From NCBI RefSeq assembly GCF_002532535.1, contig NZ_NQWI01000008.1, positions 28,199 to 92,198 of the forward strand: 64,000 bases of DNA, given 5' to 3'. A program made the translations under genes and the position numbers. Below the pieces are notes generated by a model. The model was not told the DNA's origin and did no database searches. It saw nothing but the letters and a program-made list of their open reading frames with translations. The DNA comes from Candidatus Viridilinea mediisalina. Its GTDB lineage: Bacteria > Chloroflexota > Chloroflexia > Chloroflexales > Chloroflexaceae. Below are positions 19,010-27,335 of this stretch, one piece after another. Position 1 is the first letter of the stretch. Every line of letters begins with the position of its first letter.

Positions 19010-19342
19010 TCAAGATTTGCCCTGAATTGGCTGCGCTGCTCGCTGGTAGAACAGAACCCCCACCCGCTGAATCTGTGCGCTCAGATCGGGATCGTTGATG
19101 GCATTGAAGATGGACAGGTCAATGGTGTAGGGCAAGAGCAATTCGTCGAGATCATCCAGAATTTTGTAAAGCACATTCAGACTCAAATCCGCACCGCCAC
19201 ACAGGGTCAGGTCAATGTCGGAGCCATGTTTGGCATTGCCTGTGGCGCGCGAACCATAAAGGATCGCCCGTTCCACCTGCGCGTAGCGGCGCAAAACGGT
19301 GCAGATCTGCTGGACAGTGCTCTCTGGAAGACCGTACCTCAC
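19010..19342 (-). CDS. mntA: MntA-type nucleotidyltransferase antitoxin
   Basis: 110-aa minimal nucleotidyltransferase. The active-site signature ILYGSRATGNAKHGSDIDLT contains the GS and DxD residues of pol-beta-type transferases. It overlaps the HepT gene by 4 bp. In characterised HepT/MntA modules the MntA protein neutralises the HEPN RNase by adding AMP to a Tyr near its active site. Family identity is clear; antitoxin function is inferred from the pairing. Confidence 0.88.
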   Translation of the reverse strand: MRYGLPESTVQQICTVLRRYAQVERAILYGSRATGNAKHGSDIDLTLCGGADLSLNVLYKILDDLDELLLPYTIDLSIFNAINDPDLSAQIQRVGVLFYQRAAQPIQGKS

Positions 19343-19764
19343 GTCTGCTCCTCCCGTCTCAGTTCATCCAGTTTGCTGCGGAGCGCCTCGAATGTTGCGT
19401 AGTAGGTGGTGCGAATGGCGGAGACAATGCGGGTGGCTGTGGCTTCATCGTAGGTATGCGAGGTCAGATTGCGGCTCTGGATCATGTCCATCCATGCCTG
19501 ACCATTCTCGATCAAACCAGTTTTGAAGGCTGCGCGGGTTGTGTCTTTTGAACCGTACAGATGTTGCACACCGCGACTCTCCAAAAAATCCTTGAGCGTT
19601 TTCCACGCCAGTTCATGGGTGAATTCGAAAGCCTGGATCAGCCCCTGTTCTTCGAGTTTAGAGAGTGGACGCTGCTGCGCCAGCGTCACGGCCTCGCTCA
19701 ATTGTGCAAGGGCTTTGAGAAAGCTCTTGAAACGCCGGTGCCAGCGCATGTCTTGTGTACTCAT
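19339..19764 (-). CDS. hepT: HEPN-domain RNase toxin (HepT-like)
   Basis: 141-aa all-helical HEPN protein, first gene of a two-gene unit with mntA. It carries the RX4HXY motif (RNLTSHTY), the catalytic/AMP-acceptor signature of HepT toxins. The N-terminal region (FKSFLKALAQLSEAV) and EFTHELAWKTLKDFLESRG match the HI0074 nucleotidyltransferase-substrate-binding family. The toxic RNase role is from studied homologues. The module is compact, with a 4-bp overlap, and flanked by repeats, as is common for mobile TA pairs. Confidence 0.87.
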   Translation of the reverse strand: MSTQDMRWHRRFKSFLKALAQLSEAVTLAQQRPLSKLEEQGLIQAFEFTHELAWKTLKDFLESRGVQHLYGSKDTTRAAFKTGLIENGQAWMDMIQSRNLTSHTYDEATATRIVSAIRTTYYATFEALRSKLDELRREEQT

Positions 19765-19905
19765 GGGGCGTCTCCCACAAGGTGTTGCTAGGCTTCGTGA
19801 ATCTCAACCGATTTTGTCGTCATAGCTTCTGCCAAGGATATACGCACATGGTAGCTCAGGATCGTGGTGCTGTAAAGCCGGGGGTGTGACGTAATGTTTT
19901 GTTAG

Positions 19906-20050
19906 AGGCTGTCTGAAAAGTCTATACGTTAACTCTCCGGCGGGAGTTTGGGGGAGGCTTCGCCTTCCTCAAAAAACTCTTTTTGTTCCGTGTTGGCGGC
20001 TTCGCCGCCAACACGGAACAAAAAATGGGGTTTGGGGCGTAGCCCCAAAG
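19906..20050. repeat. Repeat cluster with GGCGGC hairpin (copy 2)
   Basis: Fills the middle of the 412-bp gap 19765-20176. It contains the GAGGCTGTCTGAAAAGTC repeat (19906), a perfect 45-bp hairpin at 19980-20024 (21-bp arms TTTTTGTTCCGTGTTGGCGG..., loop TTC), and a TTTGGGGCGTAGCCCCAAA hairpin at ~20029-20048. No gene is seen in the gap. Confidence 0.88.
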
Positions 20051-20176
20051 CGGGTTTTTAGGGCGGTAGCCCTAAACGTCATGCGTATGGGCGTAGCCAT
20101 CCATGTGGGCGCCATCCTCAACCCAAAGATCGGCTATACTCGTAGCTAGGCAACCAGATGACTGAAGGAGTAAGCA

Positions 20177-21043
20177 ATGCCTGAGGCAACCATCGGTGTG
20201 ATTGGCGGTAGTGGACTCTATGCGATGGAAGGGCTGAGTGAGGTCGAAGAGGTGACGCTGACGACGCCCTTTGGCGATCCCAGCGACAGCTTGGTTATTG
20301 GAACATTGAGCGGGCAACGGGTCGCTTTTCTGCCCCGGCATGGGCGCGGCCATCGCTTTAATCCCTCCGAGGTGCCCGTACGGGCCAATATTCACGCCTT
20401 CAAACAGCTTGGCGTACAGTATCTCATCGCGGTCAATGCCGTCGGTTCGTTGCGCGAAGACTATGCCCCTGGTCAGGTGGTGATCCCCGACCAACTCTTT
20501 GATCGCACCAAGGGTGTGCGCCCTGCTACCTTCTTTGAAGCCGGAGTTGTCGCCCACGTCGGCTTTGATCACCCCTTCTGCCCCCTGCTCAGTCAGCGCC
20601 TGTTTCAGGCTTCCGAGCAGGCCGGGGCCACTGTCCACCAAGGTGGTACCCTCGTTGTGATGGAGGGGCCAGCCTTCTCCACCAAGGCCGAGAGCGAAGA
20701 GAACCGCCGCCGGGGCCATAGCCTGATTGGCATGACCTCGCTGCCCGAAGCTAAATTGGCCCGCGAAGCCGAGATCGCCTACGGCAGCCTCGCTATGGTC
20801 ACCGACTATGATGTCTGGCACCCCGACCATGATGCCGTGACCATCGAGACGGTGGTGGCGGTGCTGATGGCAAATGCGACGCTCGCGCAGCGCATTGTGG
20901 CCAAAGCCGTTGAACTGATCGGCAGTGGCTTTGCAAGCCCCGCCCATAGCGCCATGGCCACCGCTATTATCACCGACCGCAGCCGCATTCCTGCCGCAAC
21001 CCGCGAGCGCCTCCAGGTCATTGCGGGTAAGTATTTGGGCTGA
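20177..21043 (+). CDS. mtnP: S-methyl-5'-thioadenosine phosphorylase
   Basis: Converts methylthioadenosine and phosphate to adenine and methylthioribose-1-phosphate in methionine salvage; 288 aa, normal length. PNP/MTAP family 2 signatures: IGVIGGSGLYAMEGL, phosphate-binding FLPRHGRGH, the VNAVGSLRED block, PDQLFDRTKG, and the purine-site motif EGPAFSTKAES followed by GMTSLPEAKLAREAEI. A TDYDVWH segment near the C-terminus is typical of MTAP rather than PNP. A GGAG Shine-Dalgarno precedes the ATG. An octamer-satellite element begins two bases after the stop. Confidence 0.94.
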   Translation: MPEATIGVIGGSGLYAMEGLSEVEEVTLTTPFGDPSDSLVIGTLSGQRVAFLPRHGRGHRFNPSEVPVRANIHAFKQLGVQYLIAVNAVGSLREDYAPGQVVIPDQLFDRTKGVRPATFFEAGVVAHVGFDHPFCPLLSQRLFQASEQAGATVHQGGTLVVMEGPAFSTKAESEENRRRGHSLIGMTSLPEAKLAREAEIAYGSLAMVTDYDVWHPDHDAVTIETVVAVLMANATLAQRIVAKAVELIGSGFASPAHSAMATAIITDRSRIPAATRERLQVIAGKYLG

Positions 21044-21044
21044 G

Positions 21045-21279
21045 GGATGGTTCGTGGCGACTTTACCGGAGGCGAGGACGCGAGGAGGCGAAGGCGCGAG
21101 GGCGCGAGGACGCGAAGGCGCGAGGACGCGAGAACGCGAAGGCGCGAGGACGCGAAGGCGCGAGGACGCGAAGGCACGAGGACGCGAGGACGCGAGGACG
21201 CGAGGACGCGAGGACGCGAGGACGCGAGGACGCGAGGACGCGAAGCCCTCGCCTCTTCGCGTCCTCGCCTCACGCATCC
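21045..21279. mobile_element. GGATGGTTCGTGG element with 8-bp satellite (complete copy)
   Basis: 235-bp element. Left end GGATGGTTCGTGGCGACTTT, core of ~22 octamers (GAGGACGC with GAGGGCGC and AAGGCGCG variants), right end CTTCGCGTCCTCGCCTCACG then CATCC. A shorter complete copy with the same ends is at 43797-43887, and partial copies are at 23065, 33850 and 51182. It carries no coding capacity and would have to be mobilised in trans. Confidence 0.8.
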
Positions 21280-21351
21280 GGTAATCTGTATGAAGCCAAG
21301 CCCCCTGGCTCCCTTCTGTCTGCAATCTACAATCTGAAATCTACAATCTGC

Positions 21352-22107
21352 ATGTCCACCATCCAGATCATCCCCATCCACGGCATTGACGAGGTGCAGC
21401 CAGGTGCTGATCTGGCTGCGTTATTGTTGCACGCCCTTGCCAGCAACACGCAACAGCTTGAAGACGGCGATGTCCTGGTGGTAACCCAGAAGATTGTCTC
21501 CAAGGCTGAAGGCCGCCTCGTTGATCCCACCACCGTCGAACCATCGCCCTTTGCCCACCAGTTGGCCGCCCAAGGGCGCAAGGACGCCCACTACTATGAG
21601 GTAATCCTGCGCGAGAGCCGCCGGATTGTGAAGATGGCTCAGGGGGTACTCATTACCGAAACCCACCACGGCCTCGTCTGTGCCAATAGTGGTGTGGATG
21701 AGTCCAATGTGGACGGCGGACGCATGCTCTGTCTGCTACCCAAAGACCCTGATGCGAGTGCGGCTCGGTTGGCCGCCGCATTACAGCAGCAGAGCGGCGC
21801 CAGCGTTGCGCTGATCATCTCCGACACCTTTGGCCGCCCTTGGCGCAATGGTCAGGTCAATGTGGCAATTGGATGCAGCGGCCTCGCACCGCTCAACGAC
21901 TACACCGGCCAGCCCGACAGTCATGGCTACACCATGCAAGCCAGCATCCTCGCCGTCGCCGATGAACTGGCCAGCGCCGCCGAGTTGGTCATGGGCAAAG
22001 TGGATCGCGTCCCTGCGGCGATTGTACGCGGCTATCGCTTTACGCCGAGTAGCACCGCAACCAGCCAACTCCTGCTGCGCGACCCGCGTATGGATCTATT
22101 TCGTTGA
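21352..22107 (+). CDS. cofE: Coenzyme F420-0:L-glutamate ligase
   Basis: GTP-dependent enzyme adding the first and further glutamates to F420-0; 251 aa, the normal CofE length. Signatures: N-terminal IQIIPIHGIDEVQPGADLA, DVLVVTQKIVSKAEGR, NSGVDESNVDGG, LIISDTFGRPWRNGQVNVAIG and GYTMQASILAVADELASAAELVMGK region. The nitroreductase gene 340 bp downstream corresponds to the second half of mycobacterial FbiB. No other cof/fbi gene is in the window. No strong Shine-Dalgarno; the start is next to a TCTACAATCTG repeat. Confidence 0.93.
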   Translation: MSTIQIIPIHGIDEVQPGADLAALLLHALASNTQQLEDGDVLVVTQKIVSKAEGRLVDPTTVEPSPFAHQLAAQGRKDAHYYEVILRESRRIVKMAQGVLITETHHGLVCANSGVDESNVDGGRMLCLLPKDPDASAARLAAALQQQSGASVALIISDTFGRPWRNGQVNVAIGCSGLAPLNDYTGQPDSHGYTMQASILAVADELASAAELVMGKVDRVPAAIVRGYRFTPSSTATSQLLLRDPRMDLFR

Positions 22108-22196
22108 ATGGTTTCCTATTGGCTATCGCCTATTACTACGTAAGTTTGGGGCGGTAGCCTGAAAACCCGCTCTTGGGGCTACGCCCCAAATCCCAT

Positions 22197-22241
22197 TTTT
22201 TGTTCCGTTGTGGCGGCTTCGCCGCCACAACGGAACAAAAA
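22197..22241. repeat. Perfect GGCGGC-core hairpin (copy 3)
   Basis: 45 bp, 21-bp perfect arms (TTTTTGTTCCGTTGTGGCGG...) and TTC loop. Compared with copy 2 the arm reads GTTGT instead of GTGTT, with the matching change on the other side. It abuts the 148-bp inverted-repeat element at 22246. Confidence 0.9.
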
Positions 22242-22245
22242 GAGT

Positions 22246-22393
22246 TGTTAGCGCGAAAAAGCCGTGGGTTGGCAGGCGACCTCGCGGTGGCTTCGACAGG
22301 CTCAGCCACCGCGCCGCTGGCTCGGTGGTTGAGCCTGCCGAAACCAGCCTGTCGAAGCCAAGCGGCGCGGCCCAGAGCTTTTTCGCGCTAACA
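22246..22393. mobile_element. 148-bp MITE-like element, TGTTAGCGCGAAAAAG ends (copy A)
   Basis: Perfect terminal inverted repeats TGTTAGCGCGAAAAAG / CTTTTTCGCGCTAACA. The interior holds GCTTCGACAGGCTCAGCC and its inverse GCCTGTCGAAGCC. Exactly the same length and ends occur at 28783-28930. The copies at 38362 (left end only) and 32866 (right end only) are truncated. It is part of the non-coding gap 22108-22449, which ends with a GGGGGAGGC/GCCTCCCCC hairpin near 22405-22430. Confidence 0.85.
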
Positions 22394-22449
22394 AAGAGTT
22401 TTCTTGGGGGAGGCAAAGCCTCCCCCAAACCCTCGCCGAGAGGCTTCAC

Positions 22450-23052
22450 ATGCATTTCATGGAGATCATCCGTGGGCGGCGCAGTGTGCGCGCCTTTCGC
22501 CCCGAACCCCTGAGCAGCGCCCAGCTTGAGTTGCTGCTCGAAGCGGCAGCTTGGGCGCCCTCGCCCCACGGACGCCAGCCCTGGCGCTTTGTGGTGCTGA
22601 CCACCCCGGCGCCCAAAGCCCGCCTTGCAGCCGCAATGGGCGCAACTTGGCAGCGCCAATTGGCCCTCGATGGTCAAGACGAAGCGACAATTACACGGCG
22701 CTTCACCAGATCGCACGAGCGCATCACCAGTGCCCCCGTAGTGATTGTGCCCTGCCTCTACCTCGCAGAGCTTGATCACTATCCCGATGCCGAGCGTCAA
22801 GCCGCCGAAACCACAATGGCCATTCAGAGCCTTGGCTGTGCGATCCAAAACATGCTGCTCTGCGCCTATGCCCAAGGCTTTGATAGTGGCTGGATGTGCG
22901 CCCCTCTCTTCTGCCAAGCGACAGTGCGGAGCGCCCTAGCCCTAGACGCCAGCCTACAGCCTCACGCCTTGATCACCGTTGGCTATGCCGCCCACGATCC
23001 GCAGCGCCGCCCGCGCAAACCCCTTGCGGAGTTGGTCATTCACTGTGAGTAA
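22450..23052 (+). CDS. FbiB-like nitroreductase-family FMN protein
   Basis: 200-aa nitroreductase-fold protein. N-terminal FMN-binding signature IIRGRRSVRAFRPEP, then LLEAAAWAPSPHGRQPWRFV, a central helical region (ETTMAIQSLGCAIQNMLLCA) and GWMCAPLFC. It most resembles the C-terminal half of FbiB and stand-alone F420-associated nitroreductases. With cofE directly upstream it probably reduces dehydro-F420-0 (FMNH2-dependent step). The location and family fit; the substrate is inferred. Confidence 0.82.
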   Translation: MHFMEIIRGRRSVRAFRPEPLSSAQLELLLEAAAWAPSPHGRQPWRFVVLTTPAPKARLAAAMGATWQRQLALDGQDEATITRRFTRSHERITSAPVVIVPCLYLAELDHYPDAERQAAETTMAIQSLGCAIQNMLLCAYAQGFDSGWMCAPLFCQATVRSALALDASLQPHALITVGYAAHDPQRRPRKPLAELVIHCE

Positions 23053-23064
23053 TACCATCGTTGA

Positions 23065-23174
23065 GGATGCGTGAGGCGAAGAGGCGAGGGCTTCGCGTCC
23101 TCGCCTCCTCGCCTCCTCGCCTCCTCGCCTCCTCGCCTCCTCGCCTCCTCGCCTCCTCGCCTCCTCGCAAACGG
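23065..23174. repeat. 8-bp satellite element, right end plus array
   Basis: Begins GGATGCGTGAGGCGAAGAGG, the inverse of the right end of the 21045 element. It continues as about eleven CTCCTCGC octamers and stops at CGCAAACGG, just before the stop codon of the AEC gene; the other element end is missing. Confidence 0.8.
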
Positions 23175-23179
23175 CACAC

Positions 23180-24085
23180 TCAAAGCAGCAACAAAACCAC
23201 CGCCAATGTCGTAATACTTAAGGCATTAGAAAAGAGTACCGTTGCGGTAATAAACTCAGGTAAGAGCCGATTTTCCATAGCGATAATCGAAACGAGTACC
23301 GCTGTAGGCATACTTGCTTGCAAGATACCCACGTTACGCTCAAGCTCGGGGAGCGCAAACCAGCCCACGGTAGCAAAGGCAATCAACGGCCCGCCAAGCA
23401 TACGTACCGCACTGGAGATCAGCAGATCGGAACTGAGCTTTGGTATGCCCGCAGCAGCCAGTTGTGTTCCCAGCACCAACAGCATCACCGGAATCAAGGC
23501 GCCTGAAAGGAGATCAAGGGGGCGCGCCACCACGGTGGGTACATCCCATTCCGCCCAGTTGACCAGGATCGCCGGGGGGAGCGCAAGGAGCGCCGGGGTG
23601 CGAAAGACTTGCCAAACGATGCTGAGGCTAAAGCCCCGGCTAAAATTGGCCGCAGTGACGCAGACCACAAAGGCGAGGACAAGATTAGCCAAGAAGAAGA
23701 CCGTTGCCACCCCCAACGCCTCTGGCCCCTCAGCAAATTGGGTGATGGGCAAACCAAAATTGCCCACATTGCCAAAGGCCGCAATCATCACATAGGCCGC
23801 TGTCATCTGGGGCGAACGGCGCAACAATCGTGCCACCACGAAGGCCAACACAATCGTACCCACATACACCAGGGTGATGAAGCCAATCATACGACCAGCC
23901 AAGGCCGCCTCGATGCGCGTCTGGCTCAACACATTGAAGACAAAGACCGGGGTAAGCACAAAGTAGGCCAAGCGGGAGAGCGTGCGAACCTCAAGCTGAA
24001 GCCGCGGTCCGACCACATAGCCAACTGAGACTAAGGCGAACACGGGCACGAGTACGTTCAAAAAGATCGAAAGCAACTGCGTCAT
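23180..24085 (-). CDS. AEC-family (auxin efflux carrier-like) transporter
   Basis: ~301-aa membrane protein with about ten hydrophobic helices. Family features: N-terminal MTQLLSIFLNVLVPVFALVS then GYVVGP, LSRLAYFVLTPVFVFNVLSQ, the FGNVGNFGLPI motif in the middle and a C-terminal QASMPTAVLVSIIA segment. AEC proteins usually export or import small organic acids or amino acids; the substrate cannot be predicted. The ATG at 24085 is preferred to the upstream in-frame start at 24121, as it begins directly at the first helix. Confidence 0.88.
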   Translation of the reverse strand: MTQLLSIFLNVLVPVFALVSVGYVVGPRLQLEVRTLSRLAYFVLTPVFVFNVLSQTRIEAALAGRMIGFITLVYVGTIVLAFVVARLLRRSPQMTAAYVMIAAFGNVGNFGLPITQFAEGPEALGVATVFFLANLVLAFVVCVTAANFSRGFSLSIVWQVFRTPALLALPPAILVNWAEWDVPTVVARPLDLLSGALIPVMLLVLGTQLAAAGIPKLSSDLLISSAVRMLGGPLIAFATVGWFALPELERNVGILQASMPTAVLVSIIAMENRLLPEFITATVLFSNALSITTLAVVLLLL

Positions 24086-24178
24086 AGCGAAGGGGGTCTC
24101 CCGTCTGTAGCCTTTGTACATCTACTCCATAACCCGTAATCATACACTATACTACGCGGTGTTGAGGTAGAGTCTTAA

Positions 24179-24217
24179 TCTTTGCGTTGTGGCAGCGACG
24201 CTGCCACAACGCAAAGA
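24179..24217. repeat. Perfect GGCAGC-core hairpin (copy 4)
   Basis: 39 bp with 18-bp perfect arms (TCTTTGCGTTGTGGCAGC) and a GAC loop, ending 21 bp before the yigZ start codon. The core reads GGCAGC/GCTGCC instead of GGCGGC/GCCGCC, a paired change. Confidence 0.9.
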
Positions 24218-24238
24218 CAGAACGTAAGAGGTTTCACC

Positions 24239-24865
24239 ATGAACAATGCCGCTACCTATTTCATCCCAGCGCAAAGTGTGCGCGTGACGCTGAATGTACT
24301 CAATTCGCGCTTTATTGGCACGGCAGGGTATACGCCGAGTGTTGCTGCGGCGCGCGAATTGATTGCAGCGGTACGTGAGGAACTGCCCACGGCAAGCCAT
24401 CACTGCTATGCCTACCTGATCGGCTATGGGGCCAGTGTGACGGAGGGCATGAGTGATGATGGCGAACCTTCCGGTACAGCAGGTCGCCCCATGCTGGCCG
24501 TCTTGCGCGGTGCCGATCTTGGTGACGTGACTGTGATTGCCACACGCTATTTCGGCGGGACGTTGCTCGGCACAGGCGGACTCGTGCGGGCCTACAGCGA
24601 CACGGTGCGTAGCCTACTGGCCGAATTGCCCCGCCGCGAACGCATTACCCTACGCCACCTGCAGATCCAAGTGAGCTACGCCGCCTATGCAGCAACTCGC
24701 CGCATCCTGGCGACAGCAGGCGCAGAGATCTGCGACGAGCAATTTGGTACCGAAGTAGCTATCCACACCAACATCCCAGCTTCTACCTATGACCACACTC
24801 TTGCCACGCTCACCGAGGCCACCGCTGGACACATGAGTGTGATCCCAAGTATAACTGAAGAGTGA
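24239..24865 (+). CDS. yigZ: YigZ/IMPACT-family protein
   Basis: 208-aa member of the UPF0029/IMPACT family. The conserved block is complete: NSRFIGTAGYTPSV, SHHCYAYLIG, MSDDGEPSGTAGRPML, VTVIATRYFGGTLLGTGGLVRAYS (read in two halves), followed by the C-terminal DUF1949-like ferredoxin fold (QIQVSYAAYAATRRIL). Bacterial YigZ has no firmly established role; a link to translation or peptide turnover is suggested. The chosen ATG at 24239 sits downstream of hairpin copy 4 and an AAGAGG sequence. Confidence 0.92.
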   Translation: MNNAATYFIPAQSVRVTLNVLNSRFIGTAGYTPSVAAARELIAAVREELPTASHHCYAYLIGYGASVTEGMSDDGEPSGTAGRPMLAVLRGADLGDVTVIATRYFGGTLLGTGGLVRAYSDTVRSLLAELPRRERITLRHLQIQVSYAAYAATRRILATAGAEICDEQFGTEVAIHTNIPASTYDHTLATLTEATAGHMSVIPSITEE

Positions 24866-24871
24866 CGAGTA

Positions 24872-24976
24872 ATACCAAATCCGATAGCCGATAGCCGATA
24901 GCTGAAAGCCGAACATGGCGTCTCAATGCGCTTGAATGTCATTAGGCATGCGGACTATTCAATGGTAATTGGTATA
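24872..24976. repeat. ATACCAAT element, inverse copy 2
   Basis: 105 bp, inverse orientation: ATACCAAATCCGATAGCCG, heptamers CCGATAG x3, then CATGGCGTCTCAATGCGC, ending AATGGTAATTGGTAT. The rest of the 327-bp gap 24866-25192 holds AT-rich sequence and the promoter at 25084. Confidence 0.88.
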
Positions 24977-25083
24977 ATAAGGCGTATTCTGACGGCATTC
25001 CTTGTGCGCTATTACGAAATTTGAAATGGCCCTAGTTTTTTTAGTTTTATTACCTACCTTTTCTCTTTGCTCTTTATTGCCCC

Positions 25084-25112
25084 TTGCCCCTAGCGGTACA
25101 GTATGCTACAAT
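25084..25112 (+). promoter_or_regulatory. Sigma70-like promoter of the receiver-only regulator
   Basis: TTGCCC (25084-25089), 17-bp spacer, TACAAT (25107-25112). It would start transcription near 25119 and supports translation from the ATG at 25193 rather than upstream codons. Confidence 0.55.
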
Positions 25113-25192
25113 TGCGACTACTTGGCATCTTTGTCGTCTTGGTACAGTACAACGTGATGCCTGAGATCTTTTCTCAGCCGAGGAGCAGTCAT

Positions 25193-25576
25193 ATGCCCGA
25201 TGCCTCCGGCCGCAATCCGGCAATTGTTCTTGTCGAGGACGAGCCCGACATTCTCATTATTTTGCACCGGTTGATGCGTGATCTGACCGGGGGCTACGAT
25301 ATTGTCACAGTCAACGGTGGGGCCGATGCCCTTGCCCAGATTGCGCTTCGTCCCGTTCCACTGGTGATTACCGACTACAACATGCCTGGTATGAATGGCC
25401 TCCAGCTTGCCGCCGCGATCAAAGAGACCTCCCCCGATACCCGGGTGGTCATGATCACCGCCTACGCGACCCCTGAGCTGGAGAAGCGTGCCCGTGAACA
25501 GCGTGTGGACTACTACTTACCTAAGCCCTTCCCGCTCGATCGCCTCGAGCAGATTGTGCGCGATGTGCTCAAGTAA
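25193..25576 (+). CDS. Single-domain response regulator
   Basis: 127-aa receiver domain without output domain. It has the acidic pair in LVEDEPDILIIL, the phospho-acceptor Asp in VITDYNMPGMNG, the Thr/Ser in VVMITAYATPE and the Lys in LPKPFPLDRLEQIV. Such CheY/Spo0F-like proteins relay phosphate or act by protein contact. The ATG at 25193 has AGGAG nine bases upstream; the open frame extends back to 25103 but would overlap the promoter. No cognate kinase is next to it. Confidence 0.9.
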   Translation: MPDASGRNPAIVLVEDEPDILIILHRLMRDLTGGYDIVTVNGGADALAQIALRPVPLVITDYNMPGMNGLQLAAAIKETSPDTRVVMITAYATPELEKRAREQRVDYYLPKPFPLDRLEQIVRDVLK

Positions 25577-25584
25577 GGAGCATG

Positions 25585-25670
25585 TTCACCAGAGAGCCAC
25601 GCAGGTACAGAGGGCTAGTAAGCTTAGTAATGGCGCTCTCTGTGCCTCTGTGGTTCAACCTCTCCTTCAC
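25585..25670. repeat. CACAGAG-type repeat, diverged copy
   Basis: ACCAGAGAGCCACGCAGGTA at the left and CTCTGTGCCTCTGTGGTTCA at the right form an imperfect inverted repeat after the regulator stop. Related to the repeats at 16071 and 50698. Confidence 0.6.
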
Positions 25671-25754
25671 CCACGTATCACCTCGCTCTCATTGCGCTCC
25701 CTAGCCGCGTCGGGTAGCATAGCCCGATAGACGGAGGCTATACGGAGGACTGCG

Positions 25755-25907
25755 ATGACTGATCCTAACATGTTCCCGGCGCTATTGCTTGGGGTGATGT
25801 TTGTATTGACCCTGATCCTGCTGCCGCTCCTTGATGAGGAGCGCTTGCGCCGTCAACACGAGCGGCAGCCTACCGATAAACTGCGCCTACCTCTCGCGGA
25901 TGAGTAA
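25755..25907 (+). CDS. Small single-pass membrane protein
   Basis: 50-aa ORF, MTDPNMFPALLLGVMFVLTL followed by ILLPLLDEERLRRQHERQ and an acidic end LADE. One hydrophobic helix (residues ~7-25) with a charged cytoplasmic tail. A GGAGG-like sequence (CGGAGGAC) lies seven bases upstream of the ATG. No family recognised. It is 170 bp ahead of the TDT-like transporter gene, with which it may be expressed. The composition and Shine-Dalgarno favour a real gene. Confidence 0.55.
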   Translation: MTDPNMFPALLLGVMFVLTLILLPLLDEERLRRQHERQPTDKLRLPLADE

Positions 25908-26079
25908 TCCCAGGGCGTGGTTTCATGCTGCGTTACACTCTGCGAGAGCGCTCTGCCCCTATCTTCATCTTTCCTATTTTCTATCTCCCCGTGAGCTGTA
26001 ACCTTTTCCTCTGCTGGTGCATCTTATGTGTGGTTCCACCACAAAAGAAACGATTGCACCATCTAGGAGGTAAAGGATT

Positions 26080-27321
26080 ATGTCGAACGTTGTATCACGC
26101 TGGTTTGGGCTTCGCCGCGATCTTGGCGAGCAGTATTCTCCCGCTTATTTTCTGGCAGCCCTGGGTAACGGTGGTTTGGCGATTACCTTCTTTATTTGGC
26201 TTAATTTTTTGGTGCCCCATCCGCAAACCCCGATTATTACCTTTGATGGCCTCGTGAGTTTCGTTGGCACTGCTAGTCTGGGTGCCCAGGGTCTGATTCT
26301 GCTGGCGCTCGTTGGTATCGTCTTCTTTGCCGTGCGCCACCTACGCCTCGTTGCCTGGAATATGCGCGAGTATGGCCGCTTCAAGCAGACAAAGACCTAT
26401 GCTGCGCTACGTGAAAGCCAGGGTGGGATTGCGCTGATGGCTCTGCCGCTGATGCTCGCCATGACTGTCAATGTCTTCTTTGTGTTGGGGGCCATCTTTG
26501 TACCCGGCCTCTGGAACGTTGTTGAGTACCTCTTTCCCTTCTCGATGACCGCTTTTGTCTTGATTGGTGGGCTGGCATTACGCATCTTCTTTGACATCTT
26601 TGGCAAGGCGCTGGTCAGTGGTACATTCGATTGTGCCCGCAACAATAGCCTGAGCCAATTCCTCGCAGCTTTCACCTTCTCGATGATCGCGGTCGGCTTG
26701 GCCGCCCCGGCTGCCATGAGCCAAACCCAGGTCACGGTTGCCATCAGTATCTTTGGCGCACTCTTCTTCCTCGGTGCCGCCCTGCTCGTTGGCATGCTTA
26801 CGTTGATCCTCGGCTTTCGCGGGATGCTCACCAATGGCCTTGCGGTCGAAGCCTCACCCAGCCTCTGGATGCCTATCCCAATGTTGACCCTAGTGGGCAT
26901 TACGTTGATCCGGGTTAGCCACGGCCTTGATCACGCCTTTGCCTTCCACATGCCCCAAGCGGTAATCTTTATGCTCACCAGCGGCATCCTGGGCCTACAA
27001 ATCCTCGTTGGTCTGATTGGCTACAGTGTGATGAGCCAAGTTGGCTACCTGCGTACCTACCTCTGGGGTGAGCGCAGCAGCCCGATGAGCTACGGCCTGA
27101 TCTGCCCCGCCGTCGCCCTCGCCGTCTTCGGGATGTTCTTCATCCACCCTGGCCTTGTCCAGAGCGGCTTGGTTGATCGCTACTCGCTTGTACACGGGCT
27201 GCTGCTCGTGCCCGTCGCCCTTATGCAACTCATGGGCATTGTCGCCATCCTGCGCCTCGACAACAAGCTCATCCGCCCGCTACCCACCAGCGAGCGTGCC
27301 GATGGGGTCGCAACGGCATAA
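26080..27321 (+). CDS. TDT/TsoY-like polytopic membrane protein
   Basis: 413-aa integral membrane protein with ten or so hydrophobic helices. N-terminal SPAYFLAALGNGGLAITFFI resembles the start of the tellurite-resistance/dicarboxylate transporter (TDT) fold. Similar full-length proteins have been grouped as TsoY-like, a family that includes selenoproteins in other phyla, but no in-frame TGA is present here. The substrate is unknown. A strong AGGAGG Shine-Dalgarno (26069-26074) supports the start. Immediately after the stop comes a GAACAGA/TTCTGTTC satellite block. Confidence 0.65.
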   Translation: MSNVVSRWFGLRRDLGEQYSPAYFLAALGNGGLAITFFIWLNFLVPHPQTPIITFDGLVSFVGTASLGAQGLILLALVGIVFFAVRHLRLVAWNMREYGRFKQTKTYAALRESQGGIALMALPLMLAMTVNVFFVLGAIFVPGLWNVVEYLFPFSMTAFVLIGGLALRIFFDIFGKALVSGTFDCARNNSLSQFLAAFTFSMIAVGLAAPAAMSQTQVTVAISIFGALFFLGAALLVGMLTLILGFRGMLTNGLAVEASPSLWMPIPMLTLVGITLIRVSHGLDHAFAFHMPQAVIFMLTSGILGLQILVGLIGYSVMSQVGYLRTYLWGERSSPMSYGLICPAVALAVFGMFFIHPGLVQSGLVDRYSLVHGLLLVPVALMQLMGIVAILRLDNKLIRPLPTSERADGVATA

Positions 27322-27335
27322 TGTGAAGAACAGGA

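Noticed and set aside
20128..20160. Promoter TATACT upstream of mtnP
   Set aside because: No acceptable -35 box at 16-18 bp; not listed.
20072..21325. 417-codon minus-strand ORF over mtnP
   Set aside because: Its N-terminal part is Arg/Ser/Leu repeat from the octamer array and the rest is antisense to the clearly conserved mtnP.
26080..27321. TsoY selenoprotein
   Set aside because: No in-frame TGA or SECIS-like hairpin was found; kept only as TDT/TsoY-like.
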